This document shows, piece after piece, positions 35,252 through 47,600 of a stretch of DNA of 64,000 nt (the first letter of the stretch is position 1; each line of letters starts with the position of its first letter). The notes below the pieces were generated by a model. It did not search any database and was not told the origin of the DNA. It saw nothing but the letters and a program-made list of their open reading frames with translations. Location of the stretch: the NCBI GenBank assembly GCA_021568835.1, contig JAKGSH010000010.1:5084001-5148000 (forward strand), given 5' to 3'. Made by a program: the position numbers and the translations under genes. The DNA is from Streptomyces sp. Tue 6430. GTDB taxonomy: Bacteria > Actinomycetota > Actinomycetes > Streptomycetales > Streptomycetaceae.

Positions 35252-35482
35252 ATGATTGCCGAAAAGGTGCACGCCATCTGGTGTCGTGAACTCCAGCGGG
35301 ACGACATATCGGCCGACGACGACTTCTTCTCCCTGGGCGGCCAGTCCGTGATCATGGCCAGAATCCAGGGGGCTTTCCTCGAGGAACTCGACGTCGAGGT
35401 CCCGGTGGACCAGATGTTCCTCAACCCGACGGTGGCGTCGATCTCCGCATACATCGCCTCACTGGATGCGGCGGCCCCGTAG
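35252..35482 (+). CDS. Stand-alone peptidyl carrier protein
   Basis: The protein is 76 residues. The phosphopantetheine site is DDDFFSLGGQSVIMARI, with Gln where most PCPs have His or Asp. The ATG at 35252 has AAAGGA at proper spacing. It pairs with the stand-alone A protein upstream and is followed by an FAD oxidoreductase. The trio resembles pathways that modify an aminoacyl-S-PCP in trans before a condensation domain collects it. Confidence 0.92.
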   Translation: MIAEKVHAIWCRELQRDDISADDDFFSLGGQSVIMARIQGAFLEELDVEVPVDQMFLNPTVASISAYIASLDAAAP

Positions 35483-35618
35483 CGAAACCGGCGGCACGCA
35501 CCACGCGCGTGCCCGGCGGCGGAATGTCCGTCCGCCGCGTCGACAGCGCGCTCACCCGCGACGACATTCCGGCTGCGGCCGCGGCGGGATCCGAAAACTA
35601 CCTGGTAAGAGAGGCGCC

Positions 35619-36806
35619 ATGTACGACGTGATGGTCATCGGTGCCCGTTGTGCGGGTTCGCCGACGGCGATGCTGTTCGCGCGGCAGGGTTATCGCGTCC
35701 TGCTCCTGGAGAAAGCACGGTTCCCGCAGGACACGCTGTCCTCCCACTACATCCACCAGCAGGGCGTGGCGCTGCTCGACCGGTGGGGGCTGCTCGACGG
35801 GCTCCGCGACGCGGGCTGCCGGCCGATCACCCACCAGAGCTACGAGGCGCCCGGGGTCCGCATCGACGGCTTCTCCCTGCCGATCGACGGCCTGCGGACC
35901 ACGTACGCGCCGAGGCGGTACGTGCTCGACCCGATCCTCGCGGACGGTGCCGTGGCGGCCGGTGTGGAGTTCCGGCAGTCCTGCGCGGTCAACGACCTGC
36001 TGTTCGAGGACGACCGGGTCGTCGGGGTGCGCTACACGACGCCCGGCGGTGCCGAGGCGACGGAGCGGGCCCGCCTCGTCGTCGGCGCGGACGGCATGCG
36101 GTCGCTGGTGGCCCGCAAGGCCGGCGCGCGGAACGTCGTCGAACACCCGAGGATGACCTGCACCTACTACAGCTACTGGTCCGGGGTCCCCGCGCACTTC
36201 GAGCTGTACGAGCGGCCGGGGCGCTGGATCGGCGTCATCCCCACCAACGACGACCTCACGTTGCTCATGGCCTACTTCCCGCAGGAGGACTTCTCCGAGG
36301 TCCGCAAGGCGGTGGAACCCGCCTACCTCGACGCCTTCCGCACGACGGCCCCCGAGGTGTACGAGCGGATGTCGGCGGGCCGGCGCGTGGAGCAGCTGTA
36401 CGGCACGGGACACCAGGAGAACTACTTCCGCAAGGCCTTCGGGCCCGGGTGGGCGCTGGTCGGCGACGCGGTGAACCACAAGGACTCCATCACCGCCCGC
36501 GGCATCACCGAAGCCTTCGTCCAGGCCCAGTCGCTCACCGAGAACATCGGGGAGCGGCTGTACGACGACGCCGCGCTCGAGGCGGCGCTGCGGCGCTACG
36601 AGGACGAGCTGGGCGACGAGGCCCTCAACCACTACCAGGGCGCGCTCAACGTGGCCGAGCTCAAGCCCGAGGGGCGGGTCGAGATGCTGCGGAAGCTGGT
36701 CGGCCACCAGGGGCTGATCGACCGGTACTTCTCGACGCTGTCGGGGGCGTGCTCCATCGACGACTTCTACAACGACGAACTCTTGACCCTGCTCGACCAG
36801 GGCTGA
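35619..36806 (+). CDS. FAD-dependent oxidoreductase (geranylgeranyl-reductase/halogenase-like fold)
   Basis: The protein is 395 residues. The dinucleotide motif is MVIGARCAGSPTAMLFARQG, in which the third position is C rather than the common G. FAD-binding continues with LVVGADGMRSLVARKAGA and GWALVGDAVNHKDSITARGI. The halogenase Trp motif (WxWxIP) is not seen, so chlorination is unlikely. Placement behind an A/PCP pair suggests oxidation (dehydrogenation or hydroxylation) of a carrier-bound amino acid, or tailoring of the peptide. It is not an ornithine N-hydroxylase: the two-nucleotide-site architecture of that class is absent. Confidence 0.82.
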   Translation: MYDVMVIGARCAGSPTAMLFARQGYRVLLLEKARFPQDTLSSHYIHQQGVALLDRWGLLDGLRDAGCRPITHQSYEAPGVRIDGFSLPIDGLRTTYAPRRYVLDPILADGAVAAGVEFRQSCAVNDLLFEDDRVVGVRYTTPGGAEATERARLVVGADGMRSLVARKAGARNVVEHPRMTCTYYSYWSGVPAHFELYERPGRWIGVIPTNDDLTLLMAYFPQEDFSEVRKAVEPAYLDAFRTTAPEVYERMSAGRRVEQLYGTGHQENYFRKAFGPGWALVGDAVNHKDSITARGITEAFVQAQSLTENIGERLYDDAALEAALRRYEDELGDEALNHYQGALNVAELKPEGRVEMLRKLVGHQGLIDRYFSTLSGACSIDDFYNDELLTLLDQG

Positions 36807-36846
36807 GCGACGACTTGCTCCCTGGTTCCGCCGATTTGGAGAAACA

Positions 36847-39800
36847 ATGATCCCGTTGTCGTTCGCGCAGCGTCGACTGTGGTTCGTGGACAGGTTCGAG
36901 GGCCCTTCGGCGACCTACAACGGCGCCTTCGCCCTGCGGCTGACCGGTGACCTGGACGTGGGCGCGATGGAGGCGGCGCTCCGCGATGTCATCGACCGGC
37001 ACGAGGTCCTCCGCACGGTGATCGTCGAGGGCGACGACGGCGTTCCGTACCAGCAGGTGCTGCCGTCCGGCCACAGGCCCTTCGGCCTGCCGGTCGTCGA
37101 GGCCGGCGAGGAGGAACGGGCGGCGGCGGTCGAGGAGGTGGCCACCGAGACCTTCGACCTGGCCGCCGACGTGCCGATCCGCGCCAGGCTGGTGCGGTGC
37201 GGACCGCGCGAGCACACCCTGGTGCTGGTGGCGCACCACACCGCCGTGGACGGGGAGTCCTTCGGACCGCTGTTCCGCGACCTCACCACGGCCTACGCGG
37301 CCCGCCGGCAGGGCGGGGCCCCGGGGTGGGAGCCGCTCCCGGTGCAGTACGCGGACTACACGCTGTGGCAGCGGGACCTGCTCGGCGACGAGTCCGATCC
37401 GCAGAGCCTGGCGGGCCGGCAACTGGAGTACTGGCGGCGGACCCTGGCCGATCTGGCGCAGCCGCTGGCCGTGCCCACCGACCGTCCGCGCCCGAAGACG
37501 ATGAGCCAGCGTGGCGACGCGGTCCGGTTCTCGATCGACCCCGACCTGCTCCGGTCCGTGGAGAAGCTGGCCGCGCAGGCGGACACCACGGTCTCGATGG
37601 TCATGCACTCCGCGCTGGCGGTGCTCCTGCACCACCTCGGCTGCGGTGACGACGTGCCCATCGGCGCGCCGATCGCGGGCCGCACCGACGAGGAACTGAG
37701 GGACCTCGTCGGGTTCTTCGTCAACACCTGGGTGCTGCGCGTCGACCTCTCCGGGAACCCGACCTTCGGCGGGCTGCTCCAGCGGGTGCGGGACCGGTCC
37801 CTCGCCGCGTACGACAACCAGGACATGCCGTTCGAGCGGCTGGTGGAGGTGCTCAACCCGGAGCGGTCCACCGCCTACCACCCGTTCTTCCAGGTGATGC
37901 TCTCCTGGCAGCCGCCCGTGCCGGACCTGGAACTCCCCGGCCTCGACGTCGAGGCCGAGCGGCTCGAGACCGGAACGGCCAAGTTCGACCTGTTCTTCGA
38001 CATGCTCCCGAACGGCTCGGGCGGGGCGGAGTGCCGTCTGGAGTACGTCGCCGACCTGTTCGACAGGGACACGGCCGAGGCCGTCGCGCACCGGTTCGTC
38101 CGCGTGCTGGGCCGGCTCGCGGCCGACCCGGACCGCAGGATCGGTGGCGTCGACGTGCTCGACGCGGCCGAGCGGGACCGGTTGCTGACCCGGTTCAACG
38201 ACACCGCCACGGAGGCGTCCGGGCTGACGCTCCCGGAGCTGTTCGAGGAGCAGGTGGCCAGGACCCCGGACGCTCCGGCGATCGTGTGCGACGACCGGAC
38301 GCTGACCTACCGCGAGCTCGACGACCGGGCGAACGCCGTCGCGTGGGAGCTGATCCGGCGCGGTGCCGGGCCGGAGGACCTGGTGGTGCTGGCGCTGCCG
38401 CGCACGGAGGACCTGGTGGCCGGCCTGCTCGGCATCCTCAAGTCCGGTGCCGGCTACCTGCCGATGGACCCGCAGTACCTCGGCGGCCGCGCGGAGAGCG
38501 TGCTGTCCGAGGCGGCTCCGCGGTTCGCGGTCACCGACACCGCGACGTGGCGGGACCTGCCGCGGAACGGCGTCTCGGCCGTCGACCTCGACCACCGCGG
38601 GCAGTGGGAGTCGCCCGAGGGGGCGCCGGGCGACGCGGACCGGACCTCGCCGCTGGTTCCGGACAACCTCGCGTACGTCATGTACACCTCCGGCTCCACC
38701 GGCAAGCCGAAGGGCGCGGCGATCACCCACCGCAACGTCGTCAACGGGGTGCGGGAGCTGGTGCGCGTGCTGGACGCGCCGCCCGGGTGGCGGATGCTGG
38801 TCGGCACCTCGGTGAACTTCGACGTCTCCGTCTTCGAGCTGCTGTCCACCCTGTCCACCGGCGGCACGGCCGAGGTGGTGCCGAACGCGCTGGCGCTCGG
38901 CGAGCGGGACGGCTGGGACGGTCACGTGATCAGCGCGGTCCCCTCGGTGCTCGGGGAACTGGTGGGCCACCTGGAGAAGACGACCGACGTGCGCACGGTC
39001 GTGTTCGCGGGCGACGTGCTCCCGGCCGCCCTGGTGCGGCAGGTGCGCGAGGCGCTGCCCGGCGTGCAGGTCGTGAACTCCTACGGGCAGAGCGAGAGCT
39101 TCTACGCCACCACGTTCTCCCTCGCGGCGTCCGAGGAATGGCCGGAGGGCGACGTCGCGCCCATCGGCACCCCGCTGGGCAACATGCGCGCCTACGTCCT
39201 CGGCCCGGGCCTCGCCCCGGTGCCGCAGGGCGTGCTCGGCGAGCTGTACGTGGTCGGGACCTGCCTCGGCCGCGGCTACCACGACCGTCCGGGCCTGACC
39301 GCCGAGCGCTACGTGGCGAACCCGTTCGGCCCCGCGGGCGAGCGGATGTACCGCACGGGCGACCTGGCCCGCTGGAACGCCCGGGGTCAGCTCGAGTGCC
39401 TCGGCAGGGCCGACGGCCAGGTGAAGGTGCGCGGCTTCCGCATCGAGACCGCCGAGGTCGAAGCGGCGTGCCTGCAGCACCCCGGCATCAGCCAGGCGGT
39501 GGTGATCAGCCGCGAGACGCCCTCGGGCGGGCGGCGGCTCGTCGCGTACGTGGTGCACACCGGTGACGGCGCCGCCGGTGACGACGGCGCCGGTGGCATC
39601 GGCGACGTGGACGTGCTCGCCGGCGCCTCGGCCGCCGAGCTGCGCAGGTTCGTCGCCGCGCGGCTGCCCGACTACATGGTGCCGTCGGCCTTCGTGGCCC
39701 TCGGCAGGCTGCCGCTCGGACCGACCGGCAAGCTGGACCGCTCGGCGCTGCCCGAACCGGAGTTCCTGGGCGAGGTGTACCGGGAGCCGCGCACCGAGGC

Positions 39801-42800
39801 CGAGACGATCATCACCGCGGCGTACGCGGACGTGCTCGGTGTGGACCGGGTCGGCGCCGACGACGACTTCTTCGCGGTGGGCGGGGACAGCCTGCGGTCG
39901 ATCCAGGTGGTCGCGCGGGCCCGGGCCCGGGGCCTCGACCTCACCACGCGGGAGATCTTCGAGTGCCGCACGGCGGCCCGGCTGGCCGAGGCGGCCGCCA
40001 CCCGCCGGGACCGGGCGCCCGCGCTCGCGGAGGACGAGGGCGGCGGCGTCGGTCCGATGCCGCTGCAGCCGGTGGCGCGGCAGGTGTTCGAGCACGGCGG
40101 CGGGACGAACCGGTTCGCCATGTCGATGGTGCTGGAGCTGCCCGCGGGCATCGACGCGAGCGGCCTCACCGCGACGCTGGACGCCGTGCTCGACCGGCAC
40201 GACCTCCTGCGCGCGCGGCTGGTGCGCGGCGACGACCCCTGTCTCGTCGTGCGTCCGGCGGGCACCGTGCGCGCGGCGGACCTGGTCCGCCGGGTCCCCT
40301 GCGACGGCCGGTGGGACGAGCCGTCCTGGAGGGAGGCGGCGAAGGCGGAGCTGGACGACGCGGTCGGACGCCTCGACCCGGAGGCCGGGACCATGGCGGA
40401 CTTCGTCTGGTTCACCGCGGGGACGGGCGCGGGCCGGCTCCTCGTGGTGCTGCACCACCTGGTGGTGGACGGCGTCTCCTGGCGGATCCTCATGTCGGAC
40501 CTCGCCGAGGCGTGGCAGCGGGTCCGCTCCGGCAGGGCGCCCGAGCTGCCCGCGGTCGGGACGTCGGCCCGCCGCTGGGCGTCGGCGCTGGCGGACGAGG
40601 CGCTCTCCCCGGAGCGGGAAGCGGAACTGGCGTACTGGCGGGACCTGCTCGAGGCGCCGAACCCCCCGCTGGGCACAAGGGCGTTCGACCCGGCGGTGGA
40701 CGTGTGGTCCACGGTCGACACCGTGCGGGTGGAGCTGCCCGCGGAGGTCACCGAGGCGGTGCTGACCAGGCTTCCCGCGGCGTTCAGGGGCACCGGGACC
40801 GACGTGCTGCTCGCCGCGCTCGCCCTGGCGGTGAACCGGTGGCGCGGTGCGGACCGCTCGACCCTGGTCCGGCTGGAGGGGCACGGCCGTGAGGAGGACG
40901 TGGTCCCCGGGGCCGACCTCTCCCGGACCGTCGGGTGGTTCACCACCATGTACCCGGCCCGGGTCGACGTGGGCGCAGTGGACGCGGCCGACGTACTGGC
41001 GGGCGGCCCCGCGGCCGGCGAGGCGGTCAAGCTGGTCAAGGAGCAGCTGCGCGGGGTCCCGGACAAGGGCGTGGGCTACGGACTGCTGCGCCACCTGAAC
41101 CCGGAGACCGCCCCGCAGCTCGCCGACCACCCGGCGCCGCAGATCGGGTTCAACTACCTCGGCCGGATCTCCGACGCCGACGTGCCCGAGCACCTGCGCG
41201 CGGACGGCTGGGGGCCGGCGTCCGGTTCCGCCGAGCTGGTCCCGGCGCCCGACCCCGACCTGCCCGCGCTGTCCGCGCTGGAGGTCAACTCGGTCGCCAC
41301 GGAAACCGCCGACGGCACCCGGTTGCAGACCGCCTTCATGTTCCCCACCGGGGTGCTGTCCCGGGAGCGGGTCACCGAACTGGCCGGGCTGTGGGTCGAG
41401 GTGCTGCACGGCATGGCCGCCTACGCCGCACGCGCGCGGATCGGCGGGCTCACGCCCTCGGACGCCCCGCTGGTCCCGGTGCGGCAGGACGAGATCGAGA
41501 CCTGGGAGGCGCGCTACGGCCGGCTGGCCGAGGTGTGGCCGCAGGCTCCCGGGCAGTCCGGGATCCAGTTCCAGGCCGCGATGGCCGACGGCGCCTTCGA
41601 CGTGTACCACATGCAGTTCGTGCTGCACCTGTCCGGGCACGTGGACCCGGCGCGCATGAGGTCGGCCGGGCAGGCGCTGCTCGACCGGTACCCGAACCTG
41701 CGCTCCGCGTTCCTCACCGGGGCCGGCGGCGACCCGGTCCAGGTCGTGCCGGAACACGTCACCCTGCCGTGGCGGCACGTCGAGCTGCCCGGCCGGGGCG
41801 AGGCCGAGGAGGCCGCGGCGCTCGACAGGGTGCTCGCCGAGGACCGGGCCGACCGGCTCGACCCCGCCCGGCCGCCGCTGCTCCGCCTGGCCCTGATCAC
41901 CTGCGGGCCGCGGCGGGCGAAGCTCGTCATCACGGCGCACCACACCCTGTTCGACGGCTGGTCGTCCACGATGGTGATCACGGACCTGATCCGGCTGTAC
42001 TCCGGGACCCGTGAGCTCGCCCCGGTCCGGAACTACGGCGACTACCTGACCTGGCTGTCCACGCGGAACCGGGAGGAGTCGGCCGCCCGGTGGGCCGCCG
42101 AACTCGCCGGCTTCGACCAGCCGACCCTCGTGGCCCGAACGCCCCCCTCCAGGAGGAGGCGGTCGCCCTCGGGCGGGTCGAGGTACCGCTGTCCATCGAC
42201 CAGGGGCGTGGACTCGCCCGGCGCGCCGCGGAACTCGGCGTCACGCAGAACACGCTCCTGCAGGGCGCGTGGGCGATCCTGCTCGCCAAACTGACCGGGC
42301 AGCAGGACGTGGTGCTCGGCGCCGCCGTCAACGGCCGGCCGGCGGATCTCCCCGGCTCGGACGAAATGGTCGGCCTGTTCATCAACACCCTGCCCACCAG
42401 GGTCCTCTGCCGGCCGGACCACAGCGTGGGCGACGTCGTCACCGAGCTGCAGGCCCGGCAGACCGCGCTGATCGACCACCACTACTACGGGCTCGCCGAC
42501 ATCCAGCGCGGCGTCGGGCTGCCCGCCCTGTTCGACACGATCGTCGTGTTCGAGAACTACCCGGTCGACCGCGAGGGCATCGTCGACGCGAACCTCGAGG
42601 CGGGGCTCACGATCGACGCCATCCGGCCGTTCGCGGGCTCGCACTACGCCCTCACGCTCAACGCCTCCGACCCCTATCTGCGGCTCTCCCTCGACTACCG
42701 GAAGAACCTCTACGGACGCGACGCGGCCGAGGGGATCGCCGCCCGGCTCGTCCGGGTGCTGGAGCAGGTGCTCGAGGACCCGACGGTGCCGGTCGGCGCC

Positions 42801-44627
42801 GTCGACGTGCTGGGCGAGGAGGAGCGGGACCGGCTGGTGCGCGGGGTCAACGACACGGCGCACCCGGTGGCCGAGGACACCCTGCCGGACGCGTTCGAGG
42901 CCCAGGTGGAGCGCGACCCCGACCGCGTCGCGCTGATCGGCGAGCGGGAGACCCTGACGTACGGGGAGTTCGACCGCCGTGCCAACCGGCTGGCGCACTG
43001 GCTGGTCGAACGGGGCGCCGGACCGGAGCAGTTGATCGCGGTGCGGGTCCCGCGGTCCGTGGACCTGATGGTGGCGGTCTACGCGGTGGTCAAGGCGGGT
43101 GCGGCGTACCTGCCGATCGACCCCGACCTGCCCGAGGACCGGGTGCGGCACGTGCTGGACGGCGCGAAGCCGCTGCTGGTGCTCGACGAGGTGCTCCCGG
43201 ACGTGTCCGGCCACCCGGAGGGGAGCCCGGAGCGGTCGCTGTCCCCGGACAACGCCGCGTACGTCATCTACACCTCCGGTTCCACCGGTGGCCCCAAGGG
43301 CGTCCAGGTGTCCCACCGGTCGATCATGAACCGGCTGGCGTGGGGCCTGGCGCACTTCGGCGTCACGGCCGAGGACCGGGTGCTGCTCAGCACGTCGGCG
43401 AGTTTCGACGTGTCGGTGCCGGAGCTGTTCGCCCCCCTGCAGGTCGGTGCGGCCGTGGTGATCGCGCGCCCGGACGGACGCCGGGATCCCGCGTACCTGG
43501 CCGAGCTGATCCGGCGCGAGGGGGTGACCGGCGCGGACTTCGTGCCCTCCCTGCTGGAGGCTTTCGTCGCCGAGCCCTCGGCGAAGGAGTGCACCGGCCT
43601 GCGCTGGATCGAGGTCGCGGGTGAGGCGTTCCCGGCCGCGCTGGCGAACAGGGTCGTCGACCTGCTGCCGGACTGCGGTGTGCACAACCTCTACGGCCCC
43701 ACCGAGGCGGCGGTGGAGGTCACGGCGTGGCAGCACGTGCCGGGCGCGGACCGGGTGCCGATCGGCGCGCCGGTGTGGAACACCCGGGTGTATGTGCTGG
43801 ATCAGGCGCTGCGCCCGGTGGCGCCCGGGGTCGCCGGCGAGCTGTACCTGGCCGGCACCGGGCTCGCCAGGGGCTACCTCGGGCAGCCGGACCTGACCGC
43901 GAACCGGTTCGTCGCCTGCCCCTTCGGCCCGCCGGGGACCCGGATGTACCGCACCGGGGACCTGGTGCGGTGGAACGAGGAGGGCCAGGTCGAGTACCTC
44001 GGCCGCACCGACTTCCAGGTCAAGATCCGCGGCTTCCGCATCGAGCTGAGCGAGGTGGAGGCGGCGCTGACCGCGCACCCGGACGTCGAGGGCGCGGTGG
44101 TCGTGGTGCGCGAGGAGCGCGCCGGCGACCAGCGACTGGTCGCGTACGTGGTGCCGGGCGACGGCAGGACGGACCCGTCCGGCCTGGACCTCACGGCCCT
44201 GACGGAACTGGCCCGGGAGACGCTGCCGGAGTACATGGTCCCGTCGGCGATCGTGCCGCTCGCCGAGTTCCCCCTGAACACGAGCGGGAAGCTCGACCGC
44301 AAGGCGCTGCCCGCGCCCGACCACACCGAAGCCGCGGCCGGGCGGGGGCCGCGCGACCACACCGAGGAAGTGCTCTGCCGGCTGTTCGCCGAACTGCTCG
44401 GCGTGGAGGAGGTCGGCATCGACGTCGACTTCTTCGAACACGGTGGGCACTCGCTGCTGGCCACCCGGCTGATCGGCCGCATCCGCAGCGAGTTCACCGT
44501 GGACGTGAAGGTCACGTCGGTGTTCCGCAATCCGACCGTCGCCCAGCTCGCGGAGCAGATCGGGAAGCTGGCCACGTCGAAACGCCCCCAGCTGCGACAG
44601 ATGACCGTACAGGAGAAGCGTCGATGA
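36847..44627 (+). CDS. Nonribosomal peptide synthetase 1: C-A-PCP-E-C-A-PCP (one-base frameshift near 42132)
   Basis: The repaired length is 2593 residues. Domains (nt) are: C 36850-38170 (AHHTAVDGES), A1 38230-39760, PCP 39790-39990 (FFAVGGDSLRS), E 40050-41400 (HHLVVDGVSWR, EGHGREE, NYLGRIS), C 41500-42790 (AHHTLFDGWSS), A2 42880-44330 and PCP 44350-44560 (FFEHGGHSLLA). The pocket read-out for A1 is D-V-F-S-V-A-S-Y-A-K, a pattern I associate with piperazic acid. A2 reads D-V-P-D-E-A-L-V-E-K, which I do not recognise. The E domain makes residue 1 D-configured. The N-terminal C domain means an upstream acyl or aminoacyl carrier feeds it. A missing G at 42132-42133 splits the second C domain. 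The stop overlaps the next ATG. Confidence 0.93.
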
Positions 44628-47600
44628 TCCCGTTGTCCTTTGCCCAGAGCCGGATGTGGTTCCTCCACCGGCTGGAAGGGCCGTCCGCGACCTACAACGT
44701 CCCCTTCGTGCTGCGCCTGGAAGGGCGGCTGGACACCACGGCCCTGGCCGCGGCGGTGACGGACGTGGCGGTGCGGCACGAGAGCCTGCGCACGCTGGTC
44801 GTCGAGAACGCGGACGGCTCGCTGGAACAGCGGATCCTGACTCCCCAGGAGGCGGTCCACCCCTTCCGGGTGGTCGACGTGGCCGCGGACGCGGTGGACA
44901 CCGCGGTGCACGGGGCCGTGCGCGAGACGTTCGACCTGGGCACGGACCTCCCCCTGCGGACGACCGTGGTCCGGGTCGCCCCGCAGGACCACGTCCTGGT
45001 GTTCGTGTTCCACCACATCGCCGCGGACGGGGCGTCGATGGGGCCGTTCCTGCGGGACCTCATGGCGGCGTACGCGGCTCGCCACCGGGGGAGCGCGCCG
45101 CAGTGGGAGCCGCTCGCGGTGCAGTACAAGGACTACACGCTGTGGCAGCAGCAGGTCCTGGGCGACGAAGCCGACCCGGAAAGCGTCATCGCACCGCAAC
45201 TCGCCTACTGGAAGAAGGAGTTGGCTGCGATACCGCAGCCGCTGCAGCTGCCGCTGGACAGGCCGCGGCCGACGTCGGCCAGCTACCGCGGCGGCGAGGT
45301 CCCCTTCACGCTGTCTCCCGAGCTGCTGTCCCGGATGCAGAAGCTGGCCGTGGACCACGGCGGCACGGCGCCCATGGTGGCCCAGGCCGCGCTGGCGGTG
45401 CTGCTGAACAAGCTGGGAGTGGGCGAGGACGTGCCGATCGGCAGTCCGATGGAGGGACGCGCCGACGAGCAACTCGGCGATCTGATCGGCTTCTTCGTCA
45501 ACACCTGGGTGCTGCGCGCCGACCTGTCCGGGAACCCGTCGTTCGCCGGTCTGCTGGAGCAGGTGCGGGACAAGGCCCTCGCCGCGTACGACAACCAGGA
45601 CATACCGTTCGAGCGGCTGGTGGAGGTGCTCAACCCGGAGCGTTCCACCGCCTACCAGCCGCTGTTCCAGACGGTGCTGGGCTGGCAGTTCGTGTGGCCG
45701 GAGATCGAGATGCCGGGGCTGCGGGTCACTCCGGTCCCGGCGGTCACCGGCACCGCGAAGTTCGACCTGTTCTTCAACGTCGTCCGAAGGCGTCCGGGGG
45801 CGCGCACGGACTGCTGGAGTACGCGACGGACCTGTTCGACCACGCCACGGCCGTCGGTTTCGTCGACCGGTTCGTGCGCATCCTGGAGCAGGTGATCGAG
45901 GACCCGACGATGCCGGTCGGCGCCGTCGAGGTGCTCGAGGAGGACGAGCGGGACCGGCTGGTGCGCCGGCTCAACGACACGGCGCACCCGGTGGCCGAGG
46001 ACACCCTGCCGGGGGCGTTCGAGGCCCGGGTGGAGCGCGGCCCCGACCTGCTCGCGGTGATCGGTGAGCAGGAGAGGCTGACGTACGGGGAGTTCAACCG
46101 CCGCGCCAACCGGCTGGCGCACTGGCTGGTCGAACAGGGCGCCGGCCCCGAGCAGTTGATCGCGGTGAGGATCCCCCGCTCGGTGGACCTGCTGGTGGCG
46201 GTCTACGCGGTGCTCAAGGCGGGGGCGGCCTATCTGCCGGTGGGCACCGAGCTGCCCGAGGACCGGGTGCGGTACCTGCTGGACGACGCGAAGCCGCTGC
46301 TGGTGCTCGACGAGGTGCTCCCGGACGTGTCCGGCCACCCGGAGAGCGACCCGGAGCGGTCGCTGTCCCCGGACAACGCCGCGTACGTCATCTACACCTC
46401 CGGTTCCACCGGCACCCCCAAGGGCGTCCAGGTGTCGCACCGGTCGGTCATGAACATGCTGGCCTGGCGGCGGGCGTACTTCGGGATCGGCGTCGAGGAC
46501 CGGGTGCTGGTCAGCTCGTCGGCGAGCTTCGACGCGTCGGTGCCGGAGTCGTTCACGCCGCTGCAGGCCGGCGCGGCCGTGGTGATCGCGCGCCCGGACG
46601 GGCAGCGGGACCCGGCGTACCTGGCCGAGCTGATGCGGCGCGAGGGGGTGACCGGCGCCTTCTTCGTCCCCTCCCTGCTGGAGGTGTTCGTCGCCGAGCC
46701 CTCGGCGGCGGAGTGCTCCGCCCTGCGCTGGGTGGAGGCGGGCGGTGAGGCGTTCCCGGCCGAGCTGGCCAACAAGGTCGTCGACCTGCTGCCGGGCTGC
46801 GCGGTGCACAACCTCTACGGCCCCACCGAGGCGGCGGTCGAGGTCACCGCGTGCGAGCACACACCGGGTGCGGACCGGCTGCCGATCGGCGCGCCGGTGT
46901 GGAACACCCGGGTCTACGTGCTGGATCCGGCACTGCGCCCGGTGGCGCCCGGGGTCGCCGGCGAGCTGTACCTGGCCGGCACCGGGCTCGCCAGGGGCTA
47001 CCTCGGGCAGCCGGACCTGACCGCCAACCGGTTCGTCGCCTGCCCCTACGGCGAGCCGGGAACCCGGATGTACCGCACCGGGGACCTGGTGCGGTGGACC
47101 AAGGACAACCAGGTCGAGTACCTCGGCCGCACCGACTTCCAGGTCAAGATCCGCGGCTTCCGCATCGAGCTCGGTGAGATCGAGCACGCGCTGGTGACGC
47201 ACCCCGGGGTGGCGCAGGCGGCCGTCGTGGTGCGGGAGAACCGGCAGGGCGACAAGCAGCTCGTCGGGTACGTGGTGCCCAAGCCGTACGCCGCGGTGGC
47301 CGACGCCGACGCCCAGGTGGACGAGTGGCGCGAGATCTACGACGACAACTACGCCGACTTCGACGGCGGCCTGGGCGACGACTTCCGGGGCTGGAACTCC
47401 AGCTACACCGGTGAGCCCATCCCGCGTGAGCAGATGCTGGAGTGGCAGGACGCGGCGGTGTCCCAGGTGCTGCGGTACGCGCCGCGGCGGGTGCTGGAGA
47501 TCGGCATCGGCTCCGGTCTGCTCCTGGGGAAGATCGTCGGCGAGGTCGAGGAGTACTGGGGAACCGACCTCTCGGCCCCGGTGGTGGAGAGGGTCCGGGC

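Noticed and set aside
35619..36806. Ornithine N-hydroxylase (KtzI-like) for piperazate formation
   Set aside because: The sequence has the geranylgeranyl-reductase/halogenase-like FAD fold, not the Class B N-hydroxylase architecture with separate FAD and NADPH sites.
35619..36806. Flavin-dependent halogenase
   Set aside because: The characteristic WxWxIP motif is not present.
36661..41943. Very long open frames on the minus strand opposite the NRPS genes (up to 1760 codons)
   Set aside because: These are mirror frames caused by G/C-rich third positions. They have Val/Arg/Gly/His-rich composition, no domains, and lie opposite clearly recognisable NRPS domains.
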